Source: Hephaestia caeni
Lineage (GTDB): Bacteria; Pseudomonadota; Alphaproteobacteria; Sphingomonadales; Sphingomonadaceae
Reading direction: 5' to 3'
Length of the DNA stretch: 64,000 nt
Assembly (NCBI RefSeq): GCF_003550065.1
Contig: NZ_QXDC01000002.1
Location: forward strand, 663,306-727,305
Positions 56,328 to 64,000 of this stretch are shown here, piece after piece. The notes under the pieces were generated by a model. That model had not been told where the DNA came from. It ran no database searches and saw nothing but the letters and a program-made list of their open reading frames with translations. Position numbers and translations under genes: made by a program. Every line of letters starts with the position of its first letter. Within the stretch, counting starts at the first letter, position 1.

Positions 56328-56653
56328 GCAGATCGCTTCCCCCAAACCGTGCGTCTCGCGCGGGTAGCTGCCCCGCTCGTCACGGAACGCTCCCCACCGT
56401 GAGCGGGCGCGCGGAAGGAGCGGCGGTGTGCCTTTCAACCGCCGCTCCCCCCTCGGTCAGCGCGGCCGAAAGCCCCCCGCCGGGGCCGGCAATGCCCCCT
56501 CCCGCCGTATCTCCGGTGGCGGCCGCGCTGACCATTTTTGAGGGACAGGCCGTCTTCAGGATACTCTCGCCCGGATCCAGCGCGTTCCGGGCGGGAGACA
56601 TGCTGCGCTTCGCCCATGGCTCGCGAACCACCCGCGCGAGGACGCCATGGTGA
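56324..56653 (+). CDS. Doubtful proline-rich frame between traU and traN
   Basis: Frame of 109 aa whose ATG overlaps the traU TGA and whose end overlaps the next ATG by 7 bp, which favours a real coupled gene. Its composition (Pro, Ala, Ser and Arg throughout, e.g. AESPPPGPAMPPPAVSPVAA) is also what noncoding GC-rich DNA gives. The last third (TIFEGQAVFRILSPGSSAFR) looks more protein-like. No family recognised. Without it the 319 bp from traU to traN would be empty. Confidence 0.45.
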   Translation: MSRSLPPNRASRAGSCPARHGTLPTVSGRAEGAAVCLSTAAPPSVSAAESPPPGPAMPPPAVSPVAAALTIFEGQAVFRILSPGSSAFRAGDMLRFAHGSRTTRARTPW

Positions 56654-58590
56654 AGCGCGGCATCCTCCTCCTCGCGGCCAGCGCTCTGGCGCCGGCGCCG
56701 CTCTCGGCCCAGACGGTCGAGGACCGCGCCCGCGCCGCCGCCGAAGCATCCCGCGCGAAGACCTCGGACAGCGATGCGATCCAGCAGAATTATCTGACGC
56801 CGGGGCTTGCCGGACAACCGATCTCGACAGTCGACAACAGCCGGACGTTCAACCCCAATATAGCGTGCCAGAAGACGGCGACGCTGCTCGAACTGATCGC
56901 GCAGCCGGCGGCGACCGGCGATATCGGCACGCTGCGGATATCGCGCGACAAGGATCTCGACGGCACGGTCGACCAGACATTGACCCTGCCGGTGCCGGTA
57001 TCGGGCATTTGCGCCAATGGCGTCGTCTCCTGTCAGCCGGGCACCTGGAACCAGTGCAAGAGCTTCAAATGGGATGTTGCGTCAGGCGGCGATCTCAAGC
57101 TCGCGCAAGTCGACCTGACCGATCTCGCCGGTTGCTACTGCATCAACAACAGCTGCGGCAGCAACCTCGTCTGGGGCAATATGGCCTCGGTGCTGAAGGA
57201 CCTAGGCGGCGGCGTCATCGGCGCGCTCACCACGGCCGATCCGCGCGTCGGCGTCGCGCAGGCGGTGATCGACGGCCCGGCCATCCGTTACACTGGCGCC
57301 CAAAGCACGGCCTGCTCGCCCAACCCCGCGCTCCCGCAGACGGCCTATCGCGCCAGTCCCGCCACGATCCAGGGCGATGCCGCGAGCGTCGCCGCATCGA
57401 ACAGCATCTTCCAGGCGCTCAAGGGCTCGCCCGCCGGCGTCGGCAAGGCCGAGCAGATCCGGTCCTGCACGATCACGCGGGAGGTGTCGTTGAACGCCGT
57501 CAAGGCGGACGATGTGATCGCGCATCTCGGCGGCGCCTATGCGATCTATGCGCCCGCACCCGATCAGCTCACATTGCAGATGGGCTCGCCGCGCGACGAC
57601 AGCCTGCGAGGCGGGAGCTGCCGCATCTTCGAGTTTTCCATGCGGCTGCGGATCGATGATCCCGATCGCCTCGCGCAGTTCCGGCTCTCGCACTATTTCT
57701 TCGACGACTGGCTCCAGCTTCGCATCGACGGCGAGCTCGTGCTGTCCAATCCGGCGAACTGGACCGGGACCGGCCTGCCGCCCGGCAAGTGCGAGCGGAA
57801 ACGGACCTGGCATGCCTATCCCAATCTCGACCTCAAGCCGTGGCTGACCCGCGGCGAGCATGTCATTTCCATGCGCATCGCGGTCGGCGGTGAAGGAGAG
57901 GCCTTCGCGCAGTTCGATGCAATGCTCGATCTCAGTTGCAACCCGACCGAGCGGATCGTCGACCTGTGCGCGGGCTATGCCGGCGACGTCAATTGCGCGC
58001 TTCATGACGAAAGCGTCGATGGCGTCGAGACGTTCCGCAACGGCGTCGGCACCGGCCTTACGCCCCTCCCCCAGGCACGCCTGTTCGAGAGCGGCGCCTG
58101 CTCGCTCCGTCTCGCGCGGCCATGGTTCGAGCGTCAGCGCCGATATCGTTGTACCGTCGATACCGGATCGATGCCGGAACCTGATCTGAGCCGCGGCGCC
58201 TATATCATCGACCATTCGACCGAGACCATGCTGGCCGACCGGACGAGGACCTCGGACGGGGGTTATGCCACCGCGTCACGGCCCTTCGCGCTGCCCGATC
58301 GCGGTTCGGTTCCGGCCTGCGAGCCGGTCTGCAAGACCCGCGCGCCCGCGCGCAATACGGCGGCTACCCTCGACGGAGTGGTCGGCACGAAACAGAATGC
58401 GCCTGTCGGGTGGGACACCTTCTACCATGCCTGCACGGCGGCAGGCGGCGGCGATGTCTGCCCTGTGGGTCCGGGCGAGGAAATCGTCTCGGCCTGCGGC
58501 TGCCTCGACGATTTTCCCGAAGCCGTCGTCATGATGCAGACCGTCCGCCTCGGTGGGGCCGACATGGTCTGCACGGGGGAAGTGCGATGA
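56647..58590 (+). CDS. TraN-like Cys-rich protein, larger (647 aa)
   Basis: Exported protein of 647 aa. Signal peptide MVKRGILLLAASALAPAPLS (cut near LSAQT). Cys-rich blocks are seen at AGCYCINNSCGSNLVWGNM and at the end CGCLDDFPEAVVMMQTVRLG, which occurs in mating-pair stabilisation proteins of this type. The central part holds a PA14/carbohydrate-binding-like region (SHYFFDDWLQLRIDGELVLS). Probably an outer-membrane or surface protein stabilising mating pairs. The canonical TraN C-terminus is on the next gene. Confidence 0.78.
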   Translation: MVKRGILLLAASALAPAPLSAQTVEDRARAAAEASRAKTSDSDAIQQNYLTPGLAGQPISTVDNSRTFNPNIACQKTATLLELIAQPAATGDIGTLRISRDKDLDGTVDQTLTLPVPVSGICANGVVSCQPGTWNQCKSFKWDVASGGDLKLAQVDLTDLAGCYCINNSCGSNLVWGNMASVLKDLGGGVIGALTTADPRVGVAQAVIDGPAIRYTGAQSTACSPNPALPQTAYRASPATIQGDAASVAASNSIFQALKGSPAGVGKAEQIRSCTITREVSLNAVKADDVIAHLGGAYAIYAPAPDQLTLQMGSPRDDSLRGGSCRIFEFSMRLRIDDPDRLAQFRLSHYFFDDWLQLRIDGELVLSNPANWTGTGLPPGKCERKRTWHAYPNLDLKPWLTRGEHVISMRIAVGGEGEAFAQFDAMLDLSCNPTERIVDLCAGYAGDVNCALHDESVDGVETFRNGVGTGLTPLPQARLFESGACSLRLARPWFERQRRYRCTVDTGSMPEPDLSRGAYIIDHSTETMLADRTRTSDGGYATASRPFALPDRGSVPACEPVCKTRAPARNTAATLDGVVGTKQNAPVGWDTFYHACTAAGGGDVCPVGPGEEIVSACGCLDDFPEAVVMMQTVRLGGADMVCTGEVR

Positions 58591-59705
58591 TCGGGCGCCT
58601 CCTTCCCTGGCGGAAGCGCGCACAGCTGCTTGCGCTCGGCCTGTCCGGCTTGCTGCTCGCGGGGCATGTCACGCCAGCGCAAGCGCAAACGCTCCCGGTC
58701 TGCGCGGTCGATCTCGATGGCAACGGCGATGCCGGTGATCCTGGCGAGGTCGCGAACTGCACAATCATGGCGGATGAAGAATGGCTCTGCCCGATCCAGC
58801 AAGTGATGTGCGTGGCCGATGCCGAGGGCGCGTATAGCTGCCCGCTCGGCAGCCAGCACTCATGCCTGACGCCGGTCGGCGGCGGCACGCCGATGTGCTC
58901 GCCCAATGCCTGCACCGGCAGCGACGGCACCGGAATTGAGGACGATCCCATCGTCGACGATCCCGGCGCGCCTGCCGATGGCGAAGTCGACGCCGAAGGG
59001 CATTGCCTTGGCAATATCGAGATATTCGCGGGACGCGCGGTGCGCTGCCGCCCGGCGGGCCTCAAGACCACCTTTTCGAACTGCTGCAAGGACAAGGGCA
59101 AGATCGTCAAGGACGGGATGGGCTCATCCATCTCGTCGATCGGCACGAAGATCGCGGTGGCGAAAGGCGTCTTCACCGGCATGAAGGCCGCCTATGGTGC
59201 GTTTAAGGCGGGCGCGACCGCTGGCCAGGCCGCAAGCTCCGGCGCGAACGCGATCATCGCCGGGATCGATCCGACCTCGATCGCCATCAGTCTCGCCATC
59301 AACTTCATGATGGATTTCCTCCTGTCCGGCTGTGACAGCCAAGACATGGAAGTGGGCATGCTCCGGGGCTCGGGCATGTGCCACGAAGTCGGGACCTATT
59401 GCAGTTCGAAGATCCTCGGCATCTGCGTGCAGAAATCCAAGGGCCACTGCTGCTTCAACACCAAGCTTGGCCGCATCATCCAGGAACAGGGTCGCCCGCA
59501 GCTCAAGAGCTTCAACGGCTTGGGCTGGGGCACGCCGAAGAACCCCTACTGCCGCGGATTCACCCCCGAGGAATTCCAGGCGCTGGATTTCTCCAAAATG
59601 GACCTTTCCGAATATTATTCCGAGATCGAGGCCCGCGCCCAGGCCGACATCCAGATCGACATGAAGGACAAGATCGATGCGTATATGCGTGCGGTCACGC
59701 CATAG
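58587..59705 (+). CDS. traN: TraN-like mating-pair stabilisation protein, smaller (372 aa)
   Basis: Exported Cys-rich protein of 372 aa. Signal peptide about RAQLLALGLSGLLLAGHVTP, cut at AQAQT. The C-terminal half has the TraN signature: HCCFNTKLGRIIQEQGRPQL, then GWGTPKNPYCRGFTPEEFQ and LDFSKMDLSEYY. F TraN has these and its N-terminal Cys region in one chain of 602 aa. Here two genes overlapping by 4 bp share the job. A hydrophobic middle (SIAISLAINFMMDFLL) may touch the membrane. Confidence 0.86.
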   Translation: MIGRLLPWRKRAQLLALGLSGLLLAGHVTPAQAQTLPVCAVDLDGNGDAGDPGEVANCTIMADEEWLCPIQQVMCVADAEGAYSCPLGSQHSCLTPVGGGTPMCSPNACTGSDGTGIEDDPIVDDPGAPADGEVDAEGHCLGNIEIFAGRAVRCRPAGLKTTFSNCCKDKGKIVKDGMGSSISSIGTKIAVAKGVFTGMKAAYGAFKAGATAGQAASSGANAIIAGIDPTSIAISLAINFMMDFLLSGCDSQDMEVGMLRGSGMCHEVGTYCSSKILGICVQKSKGHCCFNTKLGRIIQEQGRPQLKSFNGLGWGTPKNPYCRGFTPEEFQALDFSKMDLSEYYSEIEARAQADIQIDMKDKIDAYMRAVTP

Positions 59706-60558
59706 GCTGCGCGGTCTCTCCGCGCTCACCCTCCTCCTCGCCGCCTCCGCGCCCTCCCACGCGCAGGATGCCGCGCCACCGGTGAACGCCAGGGAACGCG
59801 CGCAGGCGCAAGGCGACGCGGCGATGGACCGGCTCGAACGCGCCACCGCCGCGCGAAAGGCCGAAGCGGAAACACGAGGTCCGACCGCGCTGCCCGCGCC
59901 ATCGGAAGAGACCCGCCGCCGCGCCTTCGAGGGACTGCGCAAACGCGCCCCGTCGCCAGCGATGGACGCGCGGGCGCGCACCGCGCTCGACAAAGGGAGG
60001 CAAGCGATGGCCGCCGAGCGCGACGCCATGGCCAGACGGCTCGGCCAGGCGCTCGGTCTCGATGCGCCCGACATGGAGGCGGTCGCGGGCGCCACCGTAC
60101 CGCCCGAGGCCAAAGGCTGGGTGCCGGTCCTGTTCGTCTCGTCCTCGATGCCGCTGACGACATTGCGCACCTATGCCGGGCAGCTCGAACGGGTCGGCGG
60201 CGTGCTGGCGTTCCGGGGAATGCCCGGCGGGCTGACGAAGGTCGCGCCGATGGCGAAGCTCTCGGCGGAAATCCTGCGCCATGATCCCGGCTGCGAAGGC
60301 CCGGCCTGCGCGATGCGCGACGTGCAGTTGATCGTCGATCCGCTCATTTTCCGCCAGCACGGCGTCACCCGCGTCCCCGCGCTCGCCATGGTGCCCGGCG
60401 ATCCGGCGCTCCCCTATTGCGAGCGCGAGGATGATGCCCCGCGTGCCGCCCATGTCATCTACGGCGACGCGGCGCTTTCCGGACTTCTCGAAGAATATGC
60501 CCGCCTCGGCGGCAAGCAGGAGGTCAGCGATGCTCAGACTCGCCTTCAGGGCCGCTAG
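59677..60558 (+). CDS. trbC: Type-F pilus assembly protein TrbC
   Basis: Periplasmic protein of 293 aa, longer than F TrbC (212) by an Ala/Arg/Glu-rich helical N-terminal extension (ARERAQAQGDAAMDRLERAT). The TrbC domain is seen at PVLFVSSSMPLTTLRTYAGQ, GVLAFRGMPGG and LIVDPLIFRQHGVTRVPALA. The start overlaps traN by 29 bp. GTG 59689 is an alternative start. Order traN-trbC differs from F (trbC-traN). Confidence 0.9.
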   Translation: MRICVRSRHRLRGLSALTLLLAASAPSHAQDAAPPVNARERAQAQGDAAMDRLERATAARKAEAETRGPTALPAPSEETRRRAFEGLRKRAPSPAMDARARTALDKGRQAMAAERDAMARRLGQALGLDAPDMEAVAGATVPPEAKGWVPVLFVSSSMPLTTLRTYAGQLERVGGVLAFRGMPGGLTKVAPMAKLSAEILRHDPGCEGPACAMRDVQLIVDPLIFRQHGVTRVPALAMVPGDPALPYCEREDDAPRAAHVIYGDAALSGLLEEYARLGGKQEVSDAQTRLQGR

Positions 60559-61141
60559 ATCCGGCTGGGCCGAACTGAAGCTGCTGCCGCTGAAAGCCGC
60601 GGTCGCGCTCGGCAGTTCCGGCCTCGGCCAGCCACCCCGCCCCAAACAGCTCTGGAAGGCGTTCGGCATAGTCCTGCCGGTCGGCCTCCTGACCTGGTGG
60701 GCGATTCCCCAGGCAACCATCGTGATGAGTCCCTCGATCGACGCCTGGCTCGTCCGCAAGGCGCCGGGGCCGATCCACCGCGGCGATTTCGTATCGTTCA
60801 CCCTGTCGCATCCGCTCGCCGGCCCCAGGCCGGTCGATGTCACCAAGATGGCTCTGTGCCTGCCGGGTGACCGCATCGACTGGATCGAGAAGCCGTCGTC
60901 TGCATCTGGCCCCATGCATCCCGGCGAATGGGATGGCTGGTACTATTGCAACGGCAAGCTGCTCGGCATCAGCAAGCCCTATGGGCACAATGGGCAGAAG
61001 CTCGACCATTGGCGGCCGTTCTATCCGACGATCCCCGCGGGCATGATCTATGTCGGCTCGTCACACGCCAGCGGGTTCGACAGCCGCTACTACGGCCCGG
61101 TCGAGATCGAGCGGCTGAAGCGCATGGAGAAGCTGCTGTGA
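60530..61141 (+). CDS. S26-family conjugative signal peptidase (TraF/TrhP type)
   Basis: Inner-membrane serine protease of 203 aa. A basic start and one membrane helix (FGIVLPVGLLTWWAIP) lead to the catalytic Ser region MSPSIDAWL (Ser67 or Ser69), the general-base Lys106 in VTKMALCLPGD and the C-terminal SGFDSRYYGPV. This is the RP4 TraF/R27 TrhP type of peptidase, not the F TraF assembly protein encoded next. Probable substrate is the pilin TraA. It overlaps trbC by 29 bp and traF by 4 bp. Confidence 0.88.
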   Translation: MLRLAFRAARSGWAELKLLPLKAAVALGSSGLGQPPRPKQLWKAFGIVLPVGLLTWWAIPQATIVMSPSIDAWLVRKAPGPIHRGDFVSFTLSHPLAGPRPVDVTKMALCLPGDRIDWIEKPSSASGPMHPGEWDGWYYCNGKLLGISKPYGHNGQKLDHWRPFYPTIPAGMIYVGSSHASGFDSRYYGPVEIERLKRMEKLL

Positions 61142-62010
61142 TCCGCGCCGCCCTCCTCATCGCGGCGGTGCTCCTGCCGATCCTGCCTGTCCATGCGCAG
61201 ACCGTCGATCAACGCACCGGCTACTGGTGGTATCAGGCGCCGCCCAAACCCGCCGACGATGAACCCGATCCCGACGCGCTCGTCAAACCCCGCATTCCAC
61301 CGATGGTCGAGCTGGCGACATGGACGCCGCCCAAGATCAGGAAGCTTATCGAGGAGCAACGGGATTACGCGGCGACCGTGCTGACGGTCGATGCGGTGGC
61401 GGATTTCTGGCGCCTGCAGGACTTCGCCCGGCGCAAGGCCCGCGCCTTCGCCGGCGTCACCCAGATCGCCATGCTGCAAAATCCCGAACTCAACGCCAAA
61501 TCGGCGAACCCTATGGTCGGCGAGGCGCGCGATCAGCTTTCCGCGCAGAAGGATCAGGTCCGCCGCCAGTATCTGCGCAGCCGGTCCAATGAATTCGCGC
61601 TGGTCATGTTCTCGCGTTCGACCTGCGGCTATTGCCGTGTCCAGTGGCCGATCGTCCAGCGCTTCCAGGACGAGATGGGCTGGCAGGTCACGCTGCAGGA
61701 CATCGATCGCAAGCCCGAACTCGCGCAGCGCTTCGGGGTCGAGGTCACGCCCACGACGATGGTGATCCGGCGAGGCAGCCAGCAGCGCATGGTGATCGCG
61801 AGCGGAGTCGAGGCCTATCCCAACCTCATCCAGATGGCCTACCAGGCAGTCCGGTTGCTAGCGGGCGATATCCGGCCCGAACAGTTCCTGACCGGTGCGG
61901 GCGAGGAAGACGGGTTCTTCGACGCGCTCGCCAACGGCCCGGTGTCGGCCACCGATCCGCGCGTGCTGGGGGGCGATCTGGTGGACGTTCGGATGGAGCC
62001 CCGGCCATGA
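61138..62010 (+). CDS. traF: F-type pilus assembly protein TraF with CGYC motif
   Basis: Periplasmic thioredoxin-fold protein of 290 aa. GTG 61138 overlaps the peptidase stop and starts the signal peptide (IRAALLIAAVLLPILPVHAQ). The family region TGYWWYQAPP and VELATWTPPKIRKLIEEQRD precede the thioredoxin domain, which carries MFSRSTCGYCRVQWPIVQRF (Cys163 and Cys166). As I recall, F-plasmid TraF lacks this active-site pair, so the protein here may be redox active. Confidence 0.93.
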   Translation: MIRAALLIAAVLLPILPVHAQTVDQRTGYWWYQAPPKPADDEPDPDALVKPRIPPMVELATWTPPKIRKLIEEQRDYAATVLTVDAVADFWRLQDFARRKARAFAGVTQIAMLQNPELNAKSANPMVGEARDQLSAQKDQVRRQYLRSRSNEFALVMFSRSTCGYCRVQWPIVQRFQDEMGWQVTLQDIDRKPELAQRFGVEVTPTTMVIRRGSQQRMVIASGVEAYPNLIQMAYQAVRLLAGDIRPEQFLTGAGEEDGFFDALANGPVSATDPRVLGGDLVDVRMEPRP

Positions 62011-62591
62011 TCCGCTTCGCCCCCATCCTGCTTGTGGCGCTGGTCATGGCGAGTGCACCTGTTCAAGCGCAGGCGCCGACGCACGAACAGGCGATGCGCG
62101 CGGCGATCCACCCTGTCGCCACCGACCCGGAGATGCGCCAGTGGCTCGCCCGCGTTCCGGTGACGCGCGACTGGCCGCCCGACTTCGCCGAAACCATGAA
62201 AGGCCAGGCCCCCGCGTTCATCGTCGAGATGAGCACGGCGCCCGGTTGCATCCCCTGCGCCGATCTCTGGGCGCGGCTTGGAACCCTGGGGCAACGCTAT
62301 GGCTGGAAGGTCCGCACGATCGGCAGCCAGGAAGCGATGCTGCGCTCCGGGCGTCTCGGCCTGCCCTGGGTCGGGCACCCTGTCGCCTGGGTCCGGCCCG
62401 TCTCCGACTCCAATCGCGTCATTCCCGTCGCGATCGGCACCGATCATGCGCCCAACCTCGCGCGCAATCTCTACCTCGCCGCCAAGATGCTGACCGGGGT
62501 GAAGCCCGCTGTCGGCGTGCGCGGCATGGCCAAGTTCACCGGAATCGTGGCCGCACCCACGCGTCCCTCCTCCAACAGGGCAAGGAACTGA
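62007..62591 (+). CDS. TrbB-like thioredoxin-fold protein
   Basis: Exported protein of 194 aa. Signal peptide MIRFAPILLVALVMASAPVQ, then a domain with IVEMSTAPGCIPCADLWARL (CIPC, 81-84) and a region resembling the cis-Pro side (RLGLPWVGHPVAWVRP). It lies between traF and traH, where F has trbB, a DsbC-type protein of similar length. The family link rests on fold motif and position rather than strong sequence identity. Confidence 0.78.
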   Translation: MIRFAPILLVALVMASAPVQAQAPTHEQAMRAAIHPVATDPEMRQWLARVPVTRDWPPDFAETMKGQAPAFIVEMSTAPGCIPCADLWARLGTLGQRYGWKVRTIGSQEAMLRSGRLGLPWVGHPVAWVRPVSDSNRVIPVAIGTDHAPNLARNLYLAAKMLTGVKPAVGVRGMAKFTGIVAAPTRPSSNRARN

Positions 62592-62636
62592 CATGGGGAG
62601 CCAGCCCCTTGCCCGCGTAAACGAAAGCTGCCCGCC

Positions 62637-64000
62637 ATGGCAAACCCGCGCCGCCGCCTGACCCTGCTCGCCCTTCCCCTGCTGGCTTGTCTGTCCTTCG
62701 CCTCGCCCGCGTCCGCGCAAAGCTGGGCCGAAAGCTGGTTCGACAATGTGACCTACACCAGCCCCGGCTCCTTCGAGGACCAGACCCGCGGCTATATCAC
62801 CGCGGGCGGCATGTCGGGCCGGATCGATGTCCATAACGACTATCTCATGTCGGTCACGCTGCCCAAGGTCCGCGCGGGCTGCGGGGGAATCGACATGTTT
62901 TTGGGCGGCATGTCGTTCCTCGATCCCGACTATCTCGTCCAGAAGCTCGAAAGCATCCTTCAGGCTGCCCCGGCTGTCGCTTTCCAGTATCTGTTGGAAA
63001 CCCTCGATGAAAAAATGGGTAACATCATCTCGAAGATGGAGGCGGCGACCAATTTCCTGAACTCGATCCAGGTCAACGATTGCCGGCTCGCCAACCGCAT
63101 GGTCCAGATCGCCCGGGGCGACGACAATATGTCGGGCATCATCGAGGAGATGACCGGCTACAAGAGCGTCCGCGAGGGCTTCTCCAAGAGCTATCAGCAG
63201 AGCCGCGAGAAGATCCAGGCGAACCAGGGCAATCCGACCGAGGATTTGCGCGATGCGCTGGAAAACTGCCCGGCGGAAGTCACGGAAATCTTCAAGACGG
63301 GCTCGCTGCTAGCCCATGCCGCCGCGCGTGTCGGCGCGTCCGACTGGGCCGGCGTCATGCGCGCCCGCGTTGGCGACGTCTATATGCGCTGGGACCCGGC
63401 GGACAAGGTTCCGCTGTTCACGGCCATCCCCGCCTGCGCACGGCAGGACACCGAGAGTGTCGACGATTTCCTGACCGGCAAGGTTCAGACCCGCGCGATC
63501 GCGGTGCCGCCGACCGCCGCCGACTGCTCGACCGACGGCAGCGGTAAGGGCGCGCTGGTGCTCGCACGCGGCCGGATGGAGTCGATCGCGGTCAAGATCC
63601 GCACGCGCGCCACTCTGACGACGGAGGAACGCCAGTTCGTCGCCAATGTGCGGACCCTGCCGGTCTATCGCCTGCTCGAATGGGGCGTGCGCCAGGGGCT
63701 GGTCGAGAGCGTGATCGGCGATACCGACGAGCTGGTTGCGCTGACGCTCGCCTATCAGATGCTCAACGACCTCACGCGCAGCATAGATTTTGCCGTGTCG
63801 AATGCCGAACGCGGCGTGACCGCCGCCGGTGCGGCCGATGCAGGCAGCGCCAGGATCTGCCAGACCCGCATCCTCGCCAAGGGCATCGAGCAATTGAGCG
63901 GGCTGCGCGACGAGGTGCTGCGCCAGCGCGCGCAGATGCGCCAGTCCTACATGGCTGCGCTGAACCAGGCGAACCTCTCGGCCAACTATGCCGGGGTCGT
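62637..64000 (+). CDS. traH: Conjugal transfer protein TraH (runs off right edge)
   Basis: About 454 codons of an exported protein. The start ATG 62637 begins the signal peptide MANPRRRLTLLALPLLACLS, cut near SASAQS. The family features are clear: WFDNVTYTSPGSFEDQTRGY, ITAGGMSGRIDVHNDYLMSV and the Cys region KVRAGCGGIDMFLGGMSFLD, followed by long helical coiled-coil sequence. TraH acts in pilus assembly with TraF and TraW. No stop is reached. The 45 bp before it carry no gene. Confidence 0.93.
   Translation, partial: MANPRRRLTLLALPLLACLSFASPASAQSWAESWFDNVTYTSPGSFEDQTRGYITAGGMSGRIDVHNDYLMSVTLPKVRAGCGGIDMFLGGMSFLDPDYLVQKLESILQAAPAVAFQYLLETLDEKMGNIISKMEAATNFLNSIQVNDCRLANRMVQIARGDDNMSGIIEEMTGYKSVREGFSKSYQQSREKIQANQGNPTEDLRDALENCPAEVTEIFKTGSLLAHAAARVGASDWAGVMRARVGDVYMRWDPADKVPLFTAIPACARQDTESVDDFLTGKVQTRAIAVPPTAADCSTDGSGKGALVLARGRMESIAVKIRTRATLTTEERQFVANVRTLPVYRLLEWGVRQGLVESVIGDTDELVALTLAYQMLNDLTRSIDFAVSNAERGVTAAGAADAGSARICQTRILAKGIEQLSGLRDEVLRQRAQMRQSYMAALNQANLSANYAGV

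Larger units (their letters stand above)
35325..64000. mobile_element. Left part of a probable integrative conjugative element
   Basis: From the tRNA-Lys 3' end to the right edge the genes change from housekeeping to AlpA-like regulator, efflux cargo, relaxase-like protein, XRE regulator and an F-type T4SS operon. Seen directly: the tRNA junction and the gene content. Inferred: that these form one element. No integrase, coupling protein, TraG or right-hand direct repeat is in the window. A genomic island joined from several insertions is the main alternative. Confidence 0.65.

Overview
The window looks like chromosome of a GC-rich alphaproteobacterium, most probably a sphingomonad. The inference rests on strongly GC-biased codon use, the tig-clpP-clpX and mreBCD-mrdA-rodA neighbourhoods, a trigger factor with a long Lys/Ala tail, secreted M13 and M28 peptidases, a TonB-receptor/sulfatase pair, and short GC-rich intergenic repeats. 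No rRNA or other direct taxonomic marker is present.

Layout. (1) 1-2.4 kb: the 5' part of a TonB-dependent receptor, divergent from a secreted sulfatase. (2) 2.4-35.3 kb: ordinary chromosomal genes. These are a small lipoprotein, an M28 peptidase, EttA, acylphosphatase, a NYN/OST-HTH protein, a GreA/GreB-family factor, a lytic transglycosylase, DapA, SmpB, a DUF2062 protein, an M13 peptidase, RecG, SdhE, Mfd, a TetR/VOC pair, ClpX, ClpP, a glycosyltransferase, trigger factor, tRNA-Leu, a retropepsin-like protease, MutL and the complete mreB-mreC-mreD-mrdA-rodA elongasome operon. Intergenic regions hold two families of short inverted repeats and one 33-bp perfect hairpin. (3) 35,249-35,324: tRNA-Lys(CTT), the probable attachment site of an integrated element. 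(4) 35.3 kb to the right edge: accessory DNA. It starts with an AlpA-like regulator and a phospholipase A remnant. A CecR-YbhGFSR-like efflux operon with its own outer-membrane factor follows. Then come a relaxase-like protein and an XRE regulator, transcribed away from a long F-type conjugative type IV secretion operon: lipoprotein-dsbC-traA-L-E-K-B-V-C, four small membrane ORFs, traW-U, two TraN-like genes, trbC, an S26 peptidase, traF, a TrbB-like gene and traH, which runs off the window. No integrase, coupling protein or TraG is visible, so the element continues to the right.

How the parts fit. The T4SS genes mostly overlap by 1-17 bases, which suggests one translationally coupled transcript. 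Three thioredoxin-fold proteins with CxxC motifs serve its Cys-rich parts (TraU, TraN, TraH). The XRE gene faces the operon across about 450 bp, where regulation probably sits. The efflux operon (TetR regulator, HlyD adaptor, ABC ATPase, two permeases, outer-membrane factor) looks like cargo.

Most interesting points. The fused two-domain YbhF ATPase is interrupted by an in-frame TAG placed before the conserved LEDAF end of its first domain. The MobA/MobL-like protein has lost its catalytic Tyr and two of three HUH-type histidines. An undescribed-looking quartet of small membrane proteins sits between traC and traW, and two of its members share an N-terminal motif. A TraF/TrhP-type S26 peptidase in an F-type locus suggests a cyclised pilin.
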